From contig CM074187.1 in the NCBI GenBank assembly GCA_037179385.1, positions 7,688,001 through 7,752,000 on the forward strand: a stretch of 64,000 bases of DNA, given 5' to 3'. Under the pieces are notes generated by a model. It saw only the letters and a program-made list of their open reading frames with translations. It did no database searches and had not been told where the DNA came from. The first letter of the stretch is position 1; every line of letters starts with the position of its first letter. Below, in pieces: positions 13,101-23,591 of this stretch. Origin of the DNA: Holothuria scabra (lineage: Eukaryota > Echinodermata > Holothuroidea > Aspidochirotida > Holothuriidae). The position numbers and the translations under genes are program-made.

Positions 13101-14924
13101 TATGGATGCATCTTGTGCATTGTTATTCTATTGAAAGAAGACATGTCGTCACAGTGTACTGTAAACTACTAGCAAGTAAACCTTACCATCTATGAAATAA
13201 ATTCTGTCATTTGTTTTTTCTCTATAAACTCAATAGGACAAAGAAAAGGACAGACCAAAGAGCAAACAAGACAAAGGAAGAGGTAGTAAAAGCAGGGAAA
13301 CATCAAGTCCAAAGCCATTGAGAGAAAGAAAAACCCCAAGGGGAGACAGGAAAATTGAACCAGTACCTATTAGACCATACCCTCCGCCATCGGAAACAGG
13401 AGATCCTGTACTTGATGCTAAATATAGAAATAAACTGTACATCATGGTAAGGAAATTGATTCATCCCAGGACACTATTTGAGTTTCTAACAAGGGGAAGT
13501 TCTGAGCTTCTCAAAATATTTGGAGTATTGCTAGCTTATTGCCTCACCACCTTTTATGTTAAGGGATTTTACTGTAGTAGGAACTCAATTGGTTTTTGAA
13601 AAATATTCACCATCCTTAAAAAATTAGAATAGGAGGAAGTGAATTCAGGAGTTAATCTTCAGTTATCAAATTGTTACTGCTTGCCCAAGGTACTTTAGCT
13701 TTTGTGTGCTATAAAGGCTTTGAAGTAGTATAATTAAAGGCAATCAATTCTCACCCCAAACTTCACATTTCTGAAAAAATACCCTTAGCACAATCTCCTT
13801 AGGAACTGTTCTCAGTACTAATTACATGTCCATTTAAGCATTTGAAAATGACCATGAAGGTTGACATTTGATAGCACTTTATCTCATATTAAACTGAAAG
13901 GGGATGAAGCCCTTCAGTGCACTAAGGTAATTTGATTCCCTTTTTGCCAGCACTTATTTCAGGATTTGTTCTAAGTTGTTACTTGCACACCAAAGTTGTT
14001 GGGCTTCTATTGTACCAGAATGGTAATCAAATCTGCTGCTCCTTGAAGCAGCTGATAGGAGTAATGAACCAGTGGTCGGGTACTATAATTCAGAACCGCA
14101 GTTTTCCCCTAAAAACTGTGGTAGCTATGACGGATCTCCTTAAAGGCTAATATTCTGTAGTGAGTTTTTGTAGTGGTCTACAGAAATTCTCAATTTCCAC
14201 AGCTCTTTGATTGAAAGCAAATTAAAAAAACAGTGCTCAGTATTGTAGCTCATATATCACAGCATTTACCGTACTGTGAGTGTTCTGATTAAAAATTGGG
14301 TCTTGTTTTCTCACCCTGAAGCAATAAGCTGAGATTGTGTCTGATGAGAATGGGTTTTAAACAGAAGAGGTTTAAAGGGAAATATTGCATTTAAAATGCT
14401 CCAACATGGCATTTAAAGTAAACAGCCCTAGTAATTTTCAAGTAATTCGGTTTCAACAATAAACCCCCATCTCCTCAAAATGTTATGCACAAGAAAAGTT
14501 ATATCTTTTGAAATGTTGAAACTTTGGGTGAACAAATTATTGTTGAGCAACAAACAACTGAATATCTGTCTGAGGGAAACTTTTTTCTAGGAAAGAAGGA
14601 TACCATTCTGCCTTGTTTATAATTATTTATCACTCTTTGTCAATAAATATTGGTTTTAAAAGGATGAAATTTCCTTGTACAACAAACTCAATATTTCACT
14701 TTAAGACAGTAAGTTAGGAGAATTGAAACTGGTTGGGTGAGAATAATTGGTCTTTAAGCTATGTATAGACCATCTAGCTGTTATGCTGTTTTGAGGAGTT
14801 ATTAATATTTGTGATCTTACCGACTTCATTCCTTCAGATTTACAATACAATTGGAGAAACAGCTGAGAAGATGGCTGGATTATTTGAAGACATTCAAAAG
14901 AAACAAGAGTTTGGTTCCATGTAG
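1003..14924 (+). CDS. MYCBPAP: 3' part of a multi-exon gene, probably MYCBP-associated protein (MYCBPAP)-like; identity tentative
   Basis: The coding exons are 1513-1659, 2564-2692, 3446-3567, 4180-4289, 7270-7299, 8193-8210, 8876-8911, 11517-11593, 13237-13446 and 14838-14924 (TAG). All have AG/GT borders, and every join keeps frame, giving 321 residues; a further exon at 1003-1145 probably precedes them. In order, the protein has a charged helical stretch ending in a conserved-looking RTPQRARSPVDAYITEEE patch, an acidic linker followed by WNFSVQGLKE, a compact segment with LTPLQQEQYRVGYQLMVEAVD, a Lys/Asp-rich linker, and a C-terminal helix rich in Glu and Lys. From memory, this order matches the C-terminal half of MYCBPAP, a partner of AMY-1/MYCBP found in sperm and motile cilia (central apparatus). 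No search was run, so the name is an inference; the exon structure is what the sequence supports. The 5' end lies outside the window. Confidence 0.6.
1513..1659 (+). CDS. coding exon, MYCBPAP-like gene
   Basis: A T-rich tract and attacag precede it, and CAG|gtactg follows. It is phase 0 at both ends and gives 49 residues starting QELYHRQAEGAVRRILDEIV. The last codons (ENPQ) run directly into the MHYSSEV of the next exon. An alternative acceptor at 1529 would shorten it to 130 nt and join the 1003-1145 exon in frame. Confidence 0.8.
2275..2500 (-). repeat. tRNA-derived SINE-like repeat
   Basis: On the minus strand 2425-2490 reads like a tRNA head: a box-A-like GTCAAGTGGATAGAGCA, then a degenerate box B. 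The body (to ~2275) matches a second copy at 52150-52680, which lacks the head and carries a hAT insertion. It is not a functional tRNA, since no clean acceptor stem forms. Confidence 0.55.
2564..2692 (+). CDS. coding exon, MYCBPAP-like gene
   Basis: It is bounded by ttcttctttatag and GAG|gtaaat, 129 nt, phase 0 to 0, 43 residues. It holds a short amphipathic helix (SHLKELQRELYL), an acidic run (DGDTDDEVID) and the WNFSVQGLKE motif. The ATG at its first codon is internal, not a start, because the preceding exon reads into it. Confidence 0.85.
2722..2970. repeat. degenerate copy of the GGGCAAGAGCAGTC element family
   Basis: AGTCACCTCAATTTGAATT, then TTTTATGAAT...CATGTGGCAATATTTTT, follow the same order as the intact copy at 48054-48320. 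Ends are eroded. Confidence 0.4.
3446..3567 (+). CDS. coding exon, MYCBPAP-like gene
   Basis: The acceptor is ttattgtcttccag and the donor gtatgt. It is 122 nt and enters in phase 0 and leaves in phase 2. It encodes ELLNIEDEARREELLTRLNS followed by a Pro-rich SFPPLTPLQQEQYRVG. The split Gly codon is completed by the first base of the next exon. Confidence 0.9.
4180..4289 (+). CDS. coding exon, MYCBPAP-like gene
   Basis: It follows a strong pyrimidine tract (tttctctcatttatctctcag) and ends A|gtaaga. It is 110 nt, phase 2 to 1, and encodes YQLMVEAVDMIDTEANAVRM followed by SLGFPEREPSF. This is the most globular-looking part of the visible protein. Confidence 0.9.
4655..4925. repeat. (TG)n/(TATG)n microsatellites
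   Basis: TGTGTG/TATGTG runs occupy about 4660-4720 and 4900-4922. Between them are short imperfect copies of AGTCCTCGGT. They sit just 5' of the 145-bp satellite, inside the intron after 4289. Confidence 0.85.
4921..6800. repeat. 145-bp satellite, about 13 tandem units
   Basis: The landmark AGGTCAAAGGTCA (or a variant) starts at 5033, 5178, 5323, 5468, 5613, 5758, 5903, 6048, 6189 and 6334, i.e. a step of exactly 145 nt with one 141/145 irregularity. Decayed units follow near 6477, 6634 and 6772. Each monomer reads GGTCA-rich block, CCTTGTTTACACGATATCTC, CTTGATATGTTGATGCGTTA, GGAAGAACCCTAT. It lies wholly in an intron. Confidence 0.95.
7270..7299 (+). CDS. 30-nt symmetric microexon, MYCBPAP-like gene
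   Basis: It lies between ctcttcttttcctttag and gtaagt. It is phase 1 to 1 and adds ten residues (ILSANDTLRG plus a split Gly). Strong sites on both sides and a fitting phase support it. Its length, a multiple of three, means it can be skipped without a frameshift. Confidence 0.7.
8193..8210 (+). CDS. 18-nt symmetric microexon, MYCBPAP-like gene
   Basis: An atttttatacag acceptor and a gtaagt donor frame 18 nt, phase 1 to 1, encoding GPPKEK. It is too short for ORF finders; phase continuity and a Lys-rich content like the next exons support it. Confidence 0.6.
8876..8911 (+). CDS. 36-nt symmetric microexon, MYCBPAP-like gene
   Basis: It lies between ctactaaag and gtactg, phase 1 to 1, encoding RPALDRNSADSP. 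The acceptor lacks a long pyrimidine tract, but frame and composition fit. Confidence 0.6.
9945..10202. mobile_element. palindromic (fold-back) non-autonomous DNA element, 258 bp
   Basis: The left arm (TGCGGCTCGGTTACTTGCCG...) is inverted on the right (...CGGCAAGTAACCGACCCGCA) for about 100 bp. A second, nearly perfect inner hairpin at 10019-10078 has a 7-base loop. The inner GCAGATTTGGTGTC is duplicated in the right arm (10065 and 10111 regions). I could not find a target duplication. Confidence 0.8.
11517..11593 (+). CDS. Lys/Asp-rich exon, MYCBPAP-like gene
   Basis: It follows ctccttccttttcctag and ends GAT|gtgagt. It is 77 nt, phase 1 to 0, and encodes ADPKKKKKDKDDDKKDKKDG plus more Lys/Asp. 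This is a low-complexity charged linker, probably disordered. Confidence 0.85.
11594..13236. other. intron with degenerate element copies
   Basis: A TTAAAGGGCATGAGCAGTC head at 12206 and a related degenerate block at 12359-12560 belong to the family listed at 48054. Nothing else is evident. Confidence 0.45.
13237..13446 (+). CDS. coding exon, MYCBPAP-like gene
   Basis: It lies between ctcaatag and ATG|gtaagg, 210 nt, phase 0 to 0, 70 residues. The first half continues the basic linker (DKEKDRPKSKQDKGRGSKSR). The second half has a Pro-rich IRPYPPPSETGDPVLDA stretch and then KYRNKLYIM, which leads into the final helix. Confidence 0.9.
14157..14370. repeat. dispersed repeat, family with copies near 29190 and 54780
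   Basis: It shares TCTACAGAAATTCTCAA, GCTCTTTGATTGA, TACTGTGAGTGTT and AAGCAATAAGCTGAGATTG in the same order with 29190-29420, and inversely with 54770-54920. A further copy near 90-620 is split by the hAT element at 117-524. Confidence 0.65.
14838..14924 (+). CDS. terminal coding exon with stop, MYCBPAP-like gene
   Basis: The acceptor is cattccttcag. It encodes IYNTIGETAEKMAGLFEDIQ and a further eight residues to TAG at 14922-14924. A longer open frame overlapping it is an artefact of reading from another frame. The 3' UTR follows; AATAAA occurs at 15825-15830 and 15944-15949, but neither can be proved to be used. Confidence 0.88.
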   Translation: MYNTIGETAEKMAGLFEDIQKKQEFGSM

Positions 14925-17900
14925 TTGGAGTACTGTTTTGTCCACCAGACCTTGTGTTTGTGAAATCACTGGTAGACAGAAATTAACTACCAACTTCAGA
15001 AATATATTGTACAATTGGGTATTTAACGTATGACTGCCTGACGGTGAGGCAAATATTGAACTGACTTTGCCAAGTGGATACCAGCATTTTTGAGTTATTA
15101 TCTCAGTCATTTGGTTATGTGTCCCCTCAGGGATCTTTAAAGCTGTTATATTAAATTCCAGTCAACTTGTTTACAACTGTGATATGACTTTTCTATTGAT
15201 GAATGATTTAATGACATTATACAGGTAATGTGATCACAAAGGAGGAGGGGGTTATGTAATGTACGCATCATATTTCGTATTCACATTTCAGGACATGATT
15301 GATGATGATGGAAATTCAACATTTAAATATATCTGATCTCTTTCATATCTCCCTTGGAACTAATTCAATTAATTTGATTTGAGAACAATGGAGTTAGTAC
15401 TATATTTGTTATCCACCGTAGTGAATATTAGTTAGATTGATGATGTAAGTATGTGTCTCGAATCAGAAGGGCACTCTCACAAAATTTCCACATTTAATGT
15501 ATTGTGGTGACACAGAATTACAAGTTATAACTTCAAAATGAAAATATTAGGTTACCTCGGAAGACTTAAGTGGCAGACTAATAGGATACTTTTGTGTTTT
15601 TTTTTTCTTGCCCATTGTTGCTTTTTCATTGTGTTAATTCTCTGCCACCATCTGGCCCGACTTCATATAAACCAATTGGTTAGAAACTGGGCAGGATAAA
15701 ACTCCATTTGACCTAACCTAACCTAATTATGATTCAATTTAAAAAAACATGTCAGTGAGATAGTAAATTAACTTGTAGTAACACTGTCCATCATAATTAT
15801 TCCATCCTATCTTAAAGAAAATTTAATAAATCAATACCTCTATTCTTTTTCTTTTTATTTACCAGTTAAATGTTCACAGGGATTTTATAATAGTAAACAT
15901 GTTTTAAGGAATTTATTCAAAAAGTTTTGATTTTCCAACATTTAATAAAATAGCAGCTCAAAAGCTGAACCAAAGCATGCATTATCTTTTTGCACTTGTG
16001 TTTATCCTCTCAGTAGTCATGTTTCTTTTGGAAAAATGCCAACAATGAAAAGAAATGTTTAGAACATCTTGCCAACTGCAGAGCAGCCAAGTTGTATTCT
16101 TAGCTAAACACTACATGATATGTTGAGGATTAGTAATTCCTAATCTCTTTGACAGATGCAATCATAACCAGGGTATGTTTATCTTTCTTCAAATATTTCT
16201 TTTGAATTGCCCTCTGAGTTCCATCATCATACCCTGTTAATTGTTGACATGGTTTGAAGGTTACATATGAAAACATTACCTAGGTCACATGAAGAAGGAA
16301 TTTGACACTGTCAGAGCTTGAGAATTTTCTGATGCCTTGTTGCATTTTGGGCAACCCATCTTCTGAAATAAATCATTTTTGGTTGCCCAAAATGGCTTGA
16401 TTGCCGCCTGAATAAAGGAAATAAAAGCTGCCGTAAAATATGCTTTGCATTTGTATTCAATCCTTCTTTTGCTGTAGTATGGCAATCATTGAATCTAAAC
16501 TTTTAGAGTTCAAGGTGAACAGAAGAATAGTAGTGTTATTTTAGTTACAGATGACTTTCAACACACAGTGACTATCTGTCTGCACTGCAAGTACAATGGT
16601 TTAGACTCACATGTGGTGTCCATTTGGATATGCTAAGCAAAGCAATTTATGGATGTCCCCTCCCCCCCCCCTCCACCACCATAACCCAATGCAGAATGGG
16701 CTCCTTGGTCAATGTTAACAGATGTTTTCAACTAAGTGTCATTATATGTGATATATTGCATTGGTTTGGGGAGAGAATTCAGGGGGATGTGTCTGTAGCA
16801 AAGAGTAGGGAAGCATTTGCTTTAAAAAGTTTGCTTTCATAAAAATAAAGAGAGCTATTGCTTTAGTTCAATCTGGAATATCTCTTACTCCTCCCCTTCC
16901 TTGGCTTATACCATTTCCCAAAATATGTAGCTCACCCTAATGAACACCTGCCCAGGCTATGAGACCAGGGATTGATGGAGGGGTGGGTTTTCAACTGTAC
17001 ACATTTATGTGTGGTCTACTTTTACCACCGACCTGACCCAGCTGTCAATGACATGGATAGTTCACCTGACCCCATGGACCAACCTGATATTATTCCTCGC
17101 TTTTTCATGTCATGGAAGTGATTTCTTGAAGCCTTTTATGTGAATAGAATGTTCCATACAAATGAACATTACCACTGATTGCCAGTGAATTGAATCCCCT
17201 ATGTATTGCGGGTAAAGTTGGGGACATATTTATTGTAAGTTTCCTCTTTATTTAGTAGTAATTTTAATTAATCTTGAAGGCTGGGACATCTGACAAACAT
17301 GCTAATCCTCTGTTTCCCTGATTTCACATTCCATAATCTGGACACAAAGTCATATTTTATTTCATAAATGTTGAGGCACCAGCATTAGACAATTGAAAAC
17401 ATTAGTAAATTCAAAATATCCTTGTGAAAGGTGCCTTTTTCATGGAAATGTTTGCCTCATTGATGATGAAATATATATGAGGAGATGACTAAATACATAA
17501 GCTAACAATTTGAGCCTTTAAGGGCAGTCAGTTGGTCTACAACTTGTTACTGTATAACCCCGAATGTGGGAGGAGATATATGGCATATGAATTACAACTT
17601 AACTTCAGGTGGTATTCCAACCCCACGTTTTAAAAAGGTCAGCTCAGAGAAGGTTCTTCTCGGGATTGTCAATTTTCACGCATTCAGCTTCAAAGTCTTG
17701 CATTTCGGCGTAATCTCAAGCTCCTACTAATGAATGTCTCCATCAAAAACGTTCACTTACAACGCAAGCGATTTGTCATGCAGGTGTGAATTTCTTGCTT
17801 ATGAAGGAGTAACAATTCTGACCGCTGTTTATTGCTAATATATTTCACCCAATCACTTTTGGAAATTATTTCAACACCAATCTGATAAAAACTTTTGCAT

Positions 17901-18800
17901 GCATTTAATAATTCACACAGTCCAATGCTGCATTCGTGTGGTCAGTGATCATGGTCTGTTGCAGAGTTCAACGAGAGAATCATAAACCCTTTTAGAATCA
18001 CTTAAATAGTATTTTCTCGATCTTAGGTTATGTTCGTCGATGCATTATTGGATTGTAACTTGCAAACAAACAGTAACATAGCCATATTTCCAGGAGCGAA
18101 TTATTCCCTCATTAACATTGTTCCACCTCCATTATCACGATATTTATACTCAATTTTGGAAGTCTGCAATACATGCCGACTGGTAGTCCTCGGAATGTTT
18201 CCTTGAACGTTCCAGGTTCATGGAACATCGGAAAATGGAAATTCTGGGCATGCAGTAATAAGCTATAGAAATGTCATTCCCTGCAAACTATAGGCACTTT
18301 AAACAAAGCAATCCCCTGGCGGGACCCTCCTCGAGAACTAGTGATCGCGCTCCGCGTCATTCCTTTCCCAGCGGATAACTCTTGAAAGAAAAGCCCGTTC
18401 TTGGTGTCAATTTATGCCACCACCTCACATGCAAAGCTGATTTCAAAATTAGCTTACTTTACCTTACCATCTCATCCAATGACAGCGGAACAATTTATCT
18501 GGTAGACCAAGTTTTCTTATCATTTTAAAATTTTTCCATTTGTTTTTATTGCCGTGAAAATTTTATTTCATACGAAAGCTCAAAACAATGAATGCTTCAA
18601 TTCCACTTACAAGCCTGGAAATGCCATTTCCGGCCGTCTGGTAGTCACGATTTTTCAAAACTTTCTTTACGCTCCGCGCTTACTAAAGGTGGCACTCTGC
18701 TTACAGAGTCTTCTTGGCAATCAATATTTCCCACCGGCATCACCCAAAAATCATTTTTGCACGACGCCCCTGCTCCCCATCAAAGGTTTGATCTTTTCTC
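14925..18800. other. 3' UTR and intergenic sequence, no gene seen
   Basis: The first several hundred bases are probably the 3' UTR of the upstream gene. CpG becomes commoner from about 17600 to 18800, but no exon with frame, splice sites and protein-like composition could be supported on either strand. Confidence 0.4.
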
Positions 18801-18807
18801 TGTTGAT

Positions 18808-18897
18808 GTATGGTATGGTATGGTATGGTATGGTATGGTATGGTATGGTATGGTATGGTATGGTATGGTATGGTATGGTATGGTATGGTAAGGTATG
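18808..18897. repeat. (ATGGT)n pentanucleotide microsatellite
   Basis: About 17 near-perfect TATGG units in a row. The open frames across it (Trp-Tyr-Gly-Met-Val repeats) are an artefact of the microsatellite. Confidence 0.97.
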
Positions 18898-19057
18898 TTT
18901 TCAACCAAGTCACGTGTATATTTTAATCATACTCTTTCCCAAATGGCTTTGAACATATTAAAAGTTTCGAGCGCTCATGACAGGAATTCCCCATTACGTA
19001 AAAATTTTGAGCGCTTCACATTTATTTCAGCGTTCGCCTTTAATCCCTTTCTTCTGG

Positions 19058-19198
19058 TACTCTCTTCAATTGTAAGATTTAAAATATTTTAAATCTATAA
19101 AGATTGGAAGTAGTGACCAATGGGACATTCGATTAGTCACCAATTCCAAAGGAATAGATTTAACTCTATTAGACTAATTATATTTCAATTGAAGAGAG
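19058..19198. mobile_element. short hairpin element, ~140 bp
   Basis: CTCTCTTCAATTG and CAATTGAAGAGAG form inverted ends, with an inner TATTAGACTAATT. The 84-bp hairpin at 23508-23591 shares both features. Confidence 0.55.
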
Positions 19199-20235
19199 AA
19201 CAACTTTCGGAGAAGCATGGCACCAAGGGGAGGGGGCCCAAGGGGCACGCGCCCCCTGGAAAATCGTGCCCCCCCCCCAACTGAGATTTGAGATTTTCAA
19301 AAACGGTACATCTTCTGTAGTTAGAGTGTGACTATGAAATTTTTTAAGATTCGATTCTTCTTTTGACAAGAAAAAGCAGTAATTTCCATACTTTCCAACT
19401 GAAAATGTCGCAAAATACCTGGGAAATGCCCTTTCCGGCTGTCTCAGGGGTTGCGTTTTTCAAAATTTTCTGCACACTTCCGACTACGCCAACTGAAGGT
19501 AGCGCACAGCTCAGGTAACCGTTCAAGCAGGATTAGGCCTACCCTTTTCGTTCAGAGAATCACATCTAACTGCACATCAACTGCTTTCTCTTTCTCTTTC
19601 TAGTTCAGCTCCCTTTGCTTGGCAGTAGTTTTACTAGCTTTGTAACCAGTAAAATCTTACTTGAAGTTTCCCTGGAACTTGTAATTTTTAGACCAGTTTA
19701 AAGAAAATATAATTACATTTTAATTACGACCTTAATACCTCACAAACCCCTTAAAACCCAGGAGCTTCCGGGGGTTCGCCCCCTGGACCCCCACCGAGAC
19801 TCATATTGAACTGCCAATCAGCTTTTCTTTACAGTTCACCCCCCCCCCTTTTTTTTAAAATTTCAGTCGGATCCGCTCATGGTAGTTGAATCACTGGCTG
19901 TTTTACCAAAAGTCTTACTGAAAGTTACTCTGGAGGTAATTTTTAGTCTAGTGTTAAGTCACAGGAAGCATCCTTTATTAACAACATAAGTACCTCACAA
20001 ATACTCTAAAACCCAGGAGCTTCCTGGGGCTTCGCCCCTGGACCACACCGGGGCTTTGCCCCTGAACCACACCTAGGGCCCTAGTGCGGGCCCCTGGACC
20101 CCACCAGCTGAGCCTCGTGCTTCGCCCTCGGTGGTGCCACGGCGCCATGAGTGGAGTCTACCAGTACCCCCTGCAAAATCGTTGTGCCCCTAGTGACCCC
20201 CTAGAATGAAAAGTCTGGTGACGCCACTGCATGGT
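19199..20235. repeat. GC-rich dispersed repeat with 'gggcttcgcccctgg' modules
   Basis: Repeated modules of GGGGCTTCGCCCCTGGACC type alternate with AAAACCCAGGAGCTTCC (19757 and 20010 regions). It ends in TGACGCCACTGCATGG, the inverse of the CAGTGGCGT start seen at 24726. This looks like an old DNA element; no coding frame. Confidence 0.5.
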
Positions 20236-20637
20236 AGCCAAAGTTATAAACGCTGTACGAATCGTCAGGTAGGAGACTCGCCGTGTGATTAGCAGATGTG
20301 TTTTGATGGGGAATTGAAACTGTCAATATTACTCCGAAATTTCTCCTTCAGAGAGGATGGCAGTTTCCCTCCACCATTAGGCTGTACTATTAGTACGGTC
20401 ACTGGGCCGTCGCTGTAAGTTTGGGGGGTAATTATGAAATGGTCATGACATAGTGTGATGATTTTCCAATCTTGGGGTCACGAAGCACTTACTAATTGCG
20501 TGGTCGCGGACTTATTCCAACGAAAGTTTCGAAAATTTGTCATAAATCACAAATAGGAATAAACATAGGAATAGATATAAAAAAATCACATAAACAATCA
20601 TGTAGCCTACCGTATTTACTAGAGATGATAGACTTAA

Positions 20638-21000
20638 CTAAACCAGGCACAGTGTCATCCACGTAACCATAGAAACAGCGAGGGCTAAGTTGAATATGTG
20701 TTTCTGTCTTTTAGCCCTACCCTTAGTTGAGATGTAAACTGAAATGGTGTCGCCTGAAGGAAAAGGTTGGTAGTCCCTGATATCCCAGCCAGCAAAATAT
20801 CGTCGACCCGTTGTTGGACAATTGTCTGCCATTCCGCAGCGGTCCGTTGGAAGAAATGTCCGTTGGTTCACCGACGGTCCGCTGGTGGGCGTGACTCTGA
20901 TTGATTGACAACGTTTTACCCATTGTGAACTTCTGTGTCACTGAGCTAGTGGACCTCTCACTGCCAATATTACGTTACTGTCACGTGACATCAAAATGAC
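20638..21000 (-). other. possible minus-strand promoter and first exon (weak)
   Basis: On the minus strand a GTCACGTGAC palindrome (near 20981-20990) is followed by a relatively CpG-rich leader. An ATG then opens 64 residues (MADNCPTTGRR...) ending in a hydrophobic helix (FNLALAVSMVTWMTLCLV) and stop at 20638. A second ATG upstream opens an overlapping frame. I do not recognise either product, and see no matching downstream exon. It may be chance. Confidence 0.2.
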
Positions 21001-21272
21001 AAGGCACCAAGGTACATCCACTACATGCGTTTTTTTTTTTTGGGGGGGGGGGGCTTATTTTGAACTAGAATTACAAATATACCGTATTTTCTAATAGGTT
21101 GTGATTATGACGGATGTTAATTATGCTAGGTTGTCAAAAAAGCTCATCTATGCGGTTTCGTGCCTCATGATTCACGATGGTGGCGTAAGGGGGTAACTAG
21201 TTAAGCTAAATCCCATCGAGAGAAATGACAAAGTTTTGTAGAGACTGAGTCCACCCTTACAAAGAAAAACCC

Positions 21273-21680
21273 ATGAAATTTCCGCACGGGAAGTGCAACA
21301 CTTTCCATGGGAATCCCATGGGAATTCAAGATTCCCCATGGGAATTGCACAAGAAGCAAACATTCCCAATGGGAAGTCCAAAATTACCATGGAAAATTCA
21401 TCACTTCCCGCAGATTTCCAACGGGAAATATAATTTCCCTCTGGAAGCTATGAATCCGCATGGGATTTCATGTGCTTCACATGGGAAGTCGCTATCTGAC
21501 ACAGGAAATAGTATCCATCTCATTGGGAATGCTAATTTCCCATGGGGTATTTCGATTTCTCACGGAGAAGCGATAATTCCTCACAGGATTTGAATAGTTC
21601 TCATTGGAATGTACCCGAACAAGTCCGCATGGGAATTTTTAACTTTTCATGGGGAATATGCAATTACCCATGGCATTCAG
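21273..21680. repeat. degenerate ~21-bp CCATGGGAA tandem repeat
   Basis: CATGGGAA or a near variant recurs about 20 times with steps mostly of 19-22 bases (for example near 21459, 21480, 21500, 21521, 21542). The open frame through it is a by-product. Confidence 0.75.
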
Positions 21681-23507
21681 TGCATATTTGTGATCTTACT
21701 GTAAATATATATACGGTAGGTCTACTGTAGAGCAATATTTTTTAACCTTAATTGGGGGAACAAATGTGATTGTACAATTTACAGAAGGCTTTATAATTAA
21801 TTTTACTCTCATAATCTTTAAGTGCAATAACTTACAATTTTCAGGTGACTGATGTTATGATAGGGCCAGATGGCATTGTCTACAAAATTAAGGTCACATA
21901 GGCTGCAGTTAACTTAATGCTGCGGAAGAATAGATCCCTCCCCCAACCCCGACAAGATACTTCCATTACTGTAATCTGTTTTTTAACGGCTAAGAGAACT
22001 GTGTACATTGCTATAGGGCCCATGCATGCAGTATGTATTCGATCTCTGTGTAACCGTCAGCCTGGTTCCAGCTTCATTCCCGACTGTGGGTTGACCTATA
22101 AATGCATATGAGGGCGTATTGTTGAGATGGACGCGCGAGATCAGAATCTCACTATCACTCATTTATGGGACCGCACGACTGATGCTAGTATAATTAGGCA
22201 TATGACAGAGTTGAAGAAGTTGTTTATTTCTCTGTCACTTTCCTTGAATCCTCCATGTTAAGGCATGTATTAAGTCGCGACATTGTAATTCAAGGGGTTT
22301 AAGCATGTGCATCAATCCCATCCTCCCCTACACTGAATTCAGTAGGCCTATAGGCCTATAATCCGTAACCCAAATTTCTAATTTTCCTATAAAAATTCAA
22401 CACTTTCCAAATTTGCTCGATTTCAAGTCACAGAATTTCAATCTGTGAAAGGAAAGCCCAAAATTTCTCCAATTTCGTTTAAAACGGCTTTAAGAAAACT
22501 TTACCCTCAACAAACTTCGCCCAAAAATAAGTCCTCATTAAACTTTCAGCCGAAAACATCCCCTTACCAAACTTCGGTTGCAGAGGAAGCCGGGTTTTCT
22601 ATACTATCCGTTTGAGCCTCTACCTTAGGAACCCGTTAGCCAAACCGCGGAGACAGCTCCAGGGTATTTTGATGGGGGGGGGGGGGGGGGTGGGGGTAAA
22701 CATGAGTCGTAAACTCGTCAGTGCTTCTTTTCTTCTTTCAGTGACTTCTTATCCTTCTCTTCTTTCCCCTTCTTTTTCTTTTCTTTTCAATTTTCTTGTG
22801 AAGGGGGATGTGGCCGTCCCTGCATGCCATTCCGATATTGTCACATAAACCCACAAGCTCATAGTTTTTTGCCATAAAATTCCACTTTTTCTCTAATTTG
22901 TGCACCAGTTTTTCAAAAAAGGTCCCACTTAAAAACAAGGAACTTTCCAATTTGGTCTGATCATTCATACCGTAAAATGTAAGATCAACCTAAAGGAACA
23001 AAAATTCCAGTTGATTTCATCATTAAAAGACAGACCACTACGAAGTATAAAGACTACTGCCCAGGTAACATTCCCACATGGAACCCTTATGGGACCCATT
23101 GCTTGGCCCTTTAAGGGTCCAATATGGTTTTGCACCTCAGTGGGACTAACGCAGGGTCCATATCAGCTGGCTCAAATCACCTATAATAACCTTACGTTAT
23201 AAGATAGATAATTAGATCTAGGGAGGCTGTAAATAAGTGCATAATATGTGGGGAAATAAAGGTAAACTCTGTAATGTCCCTTATGCATTTTGGCTTACCA
23301 CATGATGCAGACTTTCCAAGTCGCACGCATCTGGCGTGTGACACACGCATTACAGCTCCTGCAAACGCTCACAAGCAGAGCAGTACTGATCACATGCATT
23401 CCTGTGCTTACTCGAGAAGAACACGAGATTCGCAATGTTTTGCTCATCCAATTTACGGGAAGTTGTTTTTACTTTGGCTTTGGCCGCAAATTCCTTAGAA
23501 AAGCCTA
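21681..23507. other. non-coding, low-complexity patches
   Basis: A poly-G run lies at about 22674-22690, TAGGCCTATAGGCCTA near 22342, and a few CATGGAACC/ATGGGACCC motifs lie at 23070-23160 similar to the 21.3-kb repeat. No gene is supported. Confidence 0.4.
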
Positions 23508-23591
23508 TACTCTCTTAAATCGTAAGATTCTTTTAGATTTGTTTTAACTCTAGTATTAGACTAATTTTAAATTTATTGATTTAAGAGAGTA
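23508..23591. mobile_element. 84-bp hairpin element with perfect 14-bp inverted ends
   Basis: TACTCTCTTAAATC is inverted exactly as GATTTAAGAGAGTA. It is related to 19058-19198 in ends and inner TATTAGACTAATT. Confidence 0.6.

Noticed and set aside
18554..18952. 132-residue open frame on the + strand
   Set aside because: Most of its openness comes from the (ATGGT)n microsatellite; no splice or start support.
21273..21593. 106-residue open frame rich in His, Gly and Pro
   Set aside because: It is the reading of the degenerate ~21-bp repeat, not a gene.
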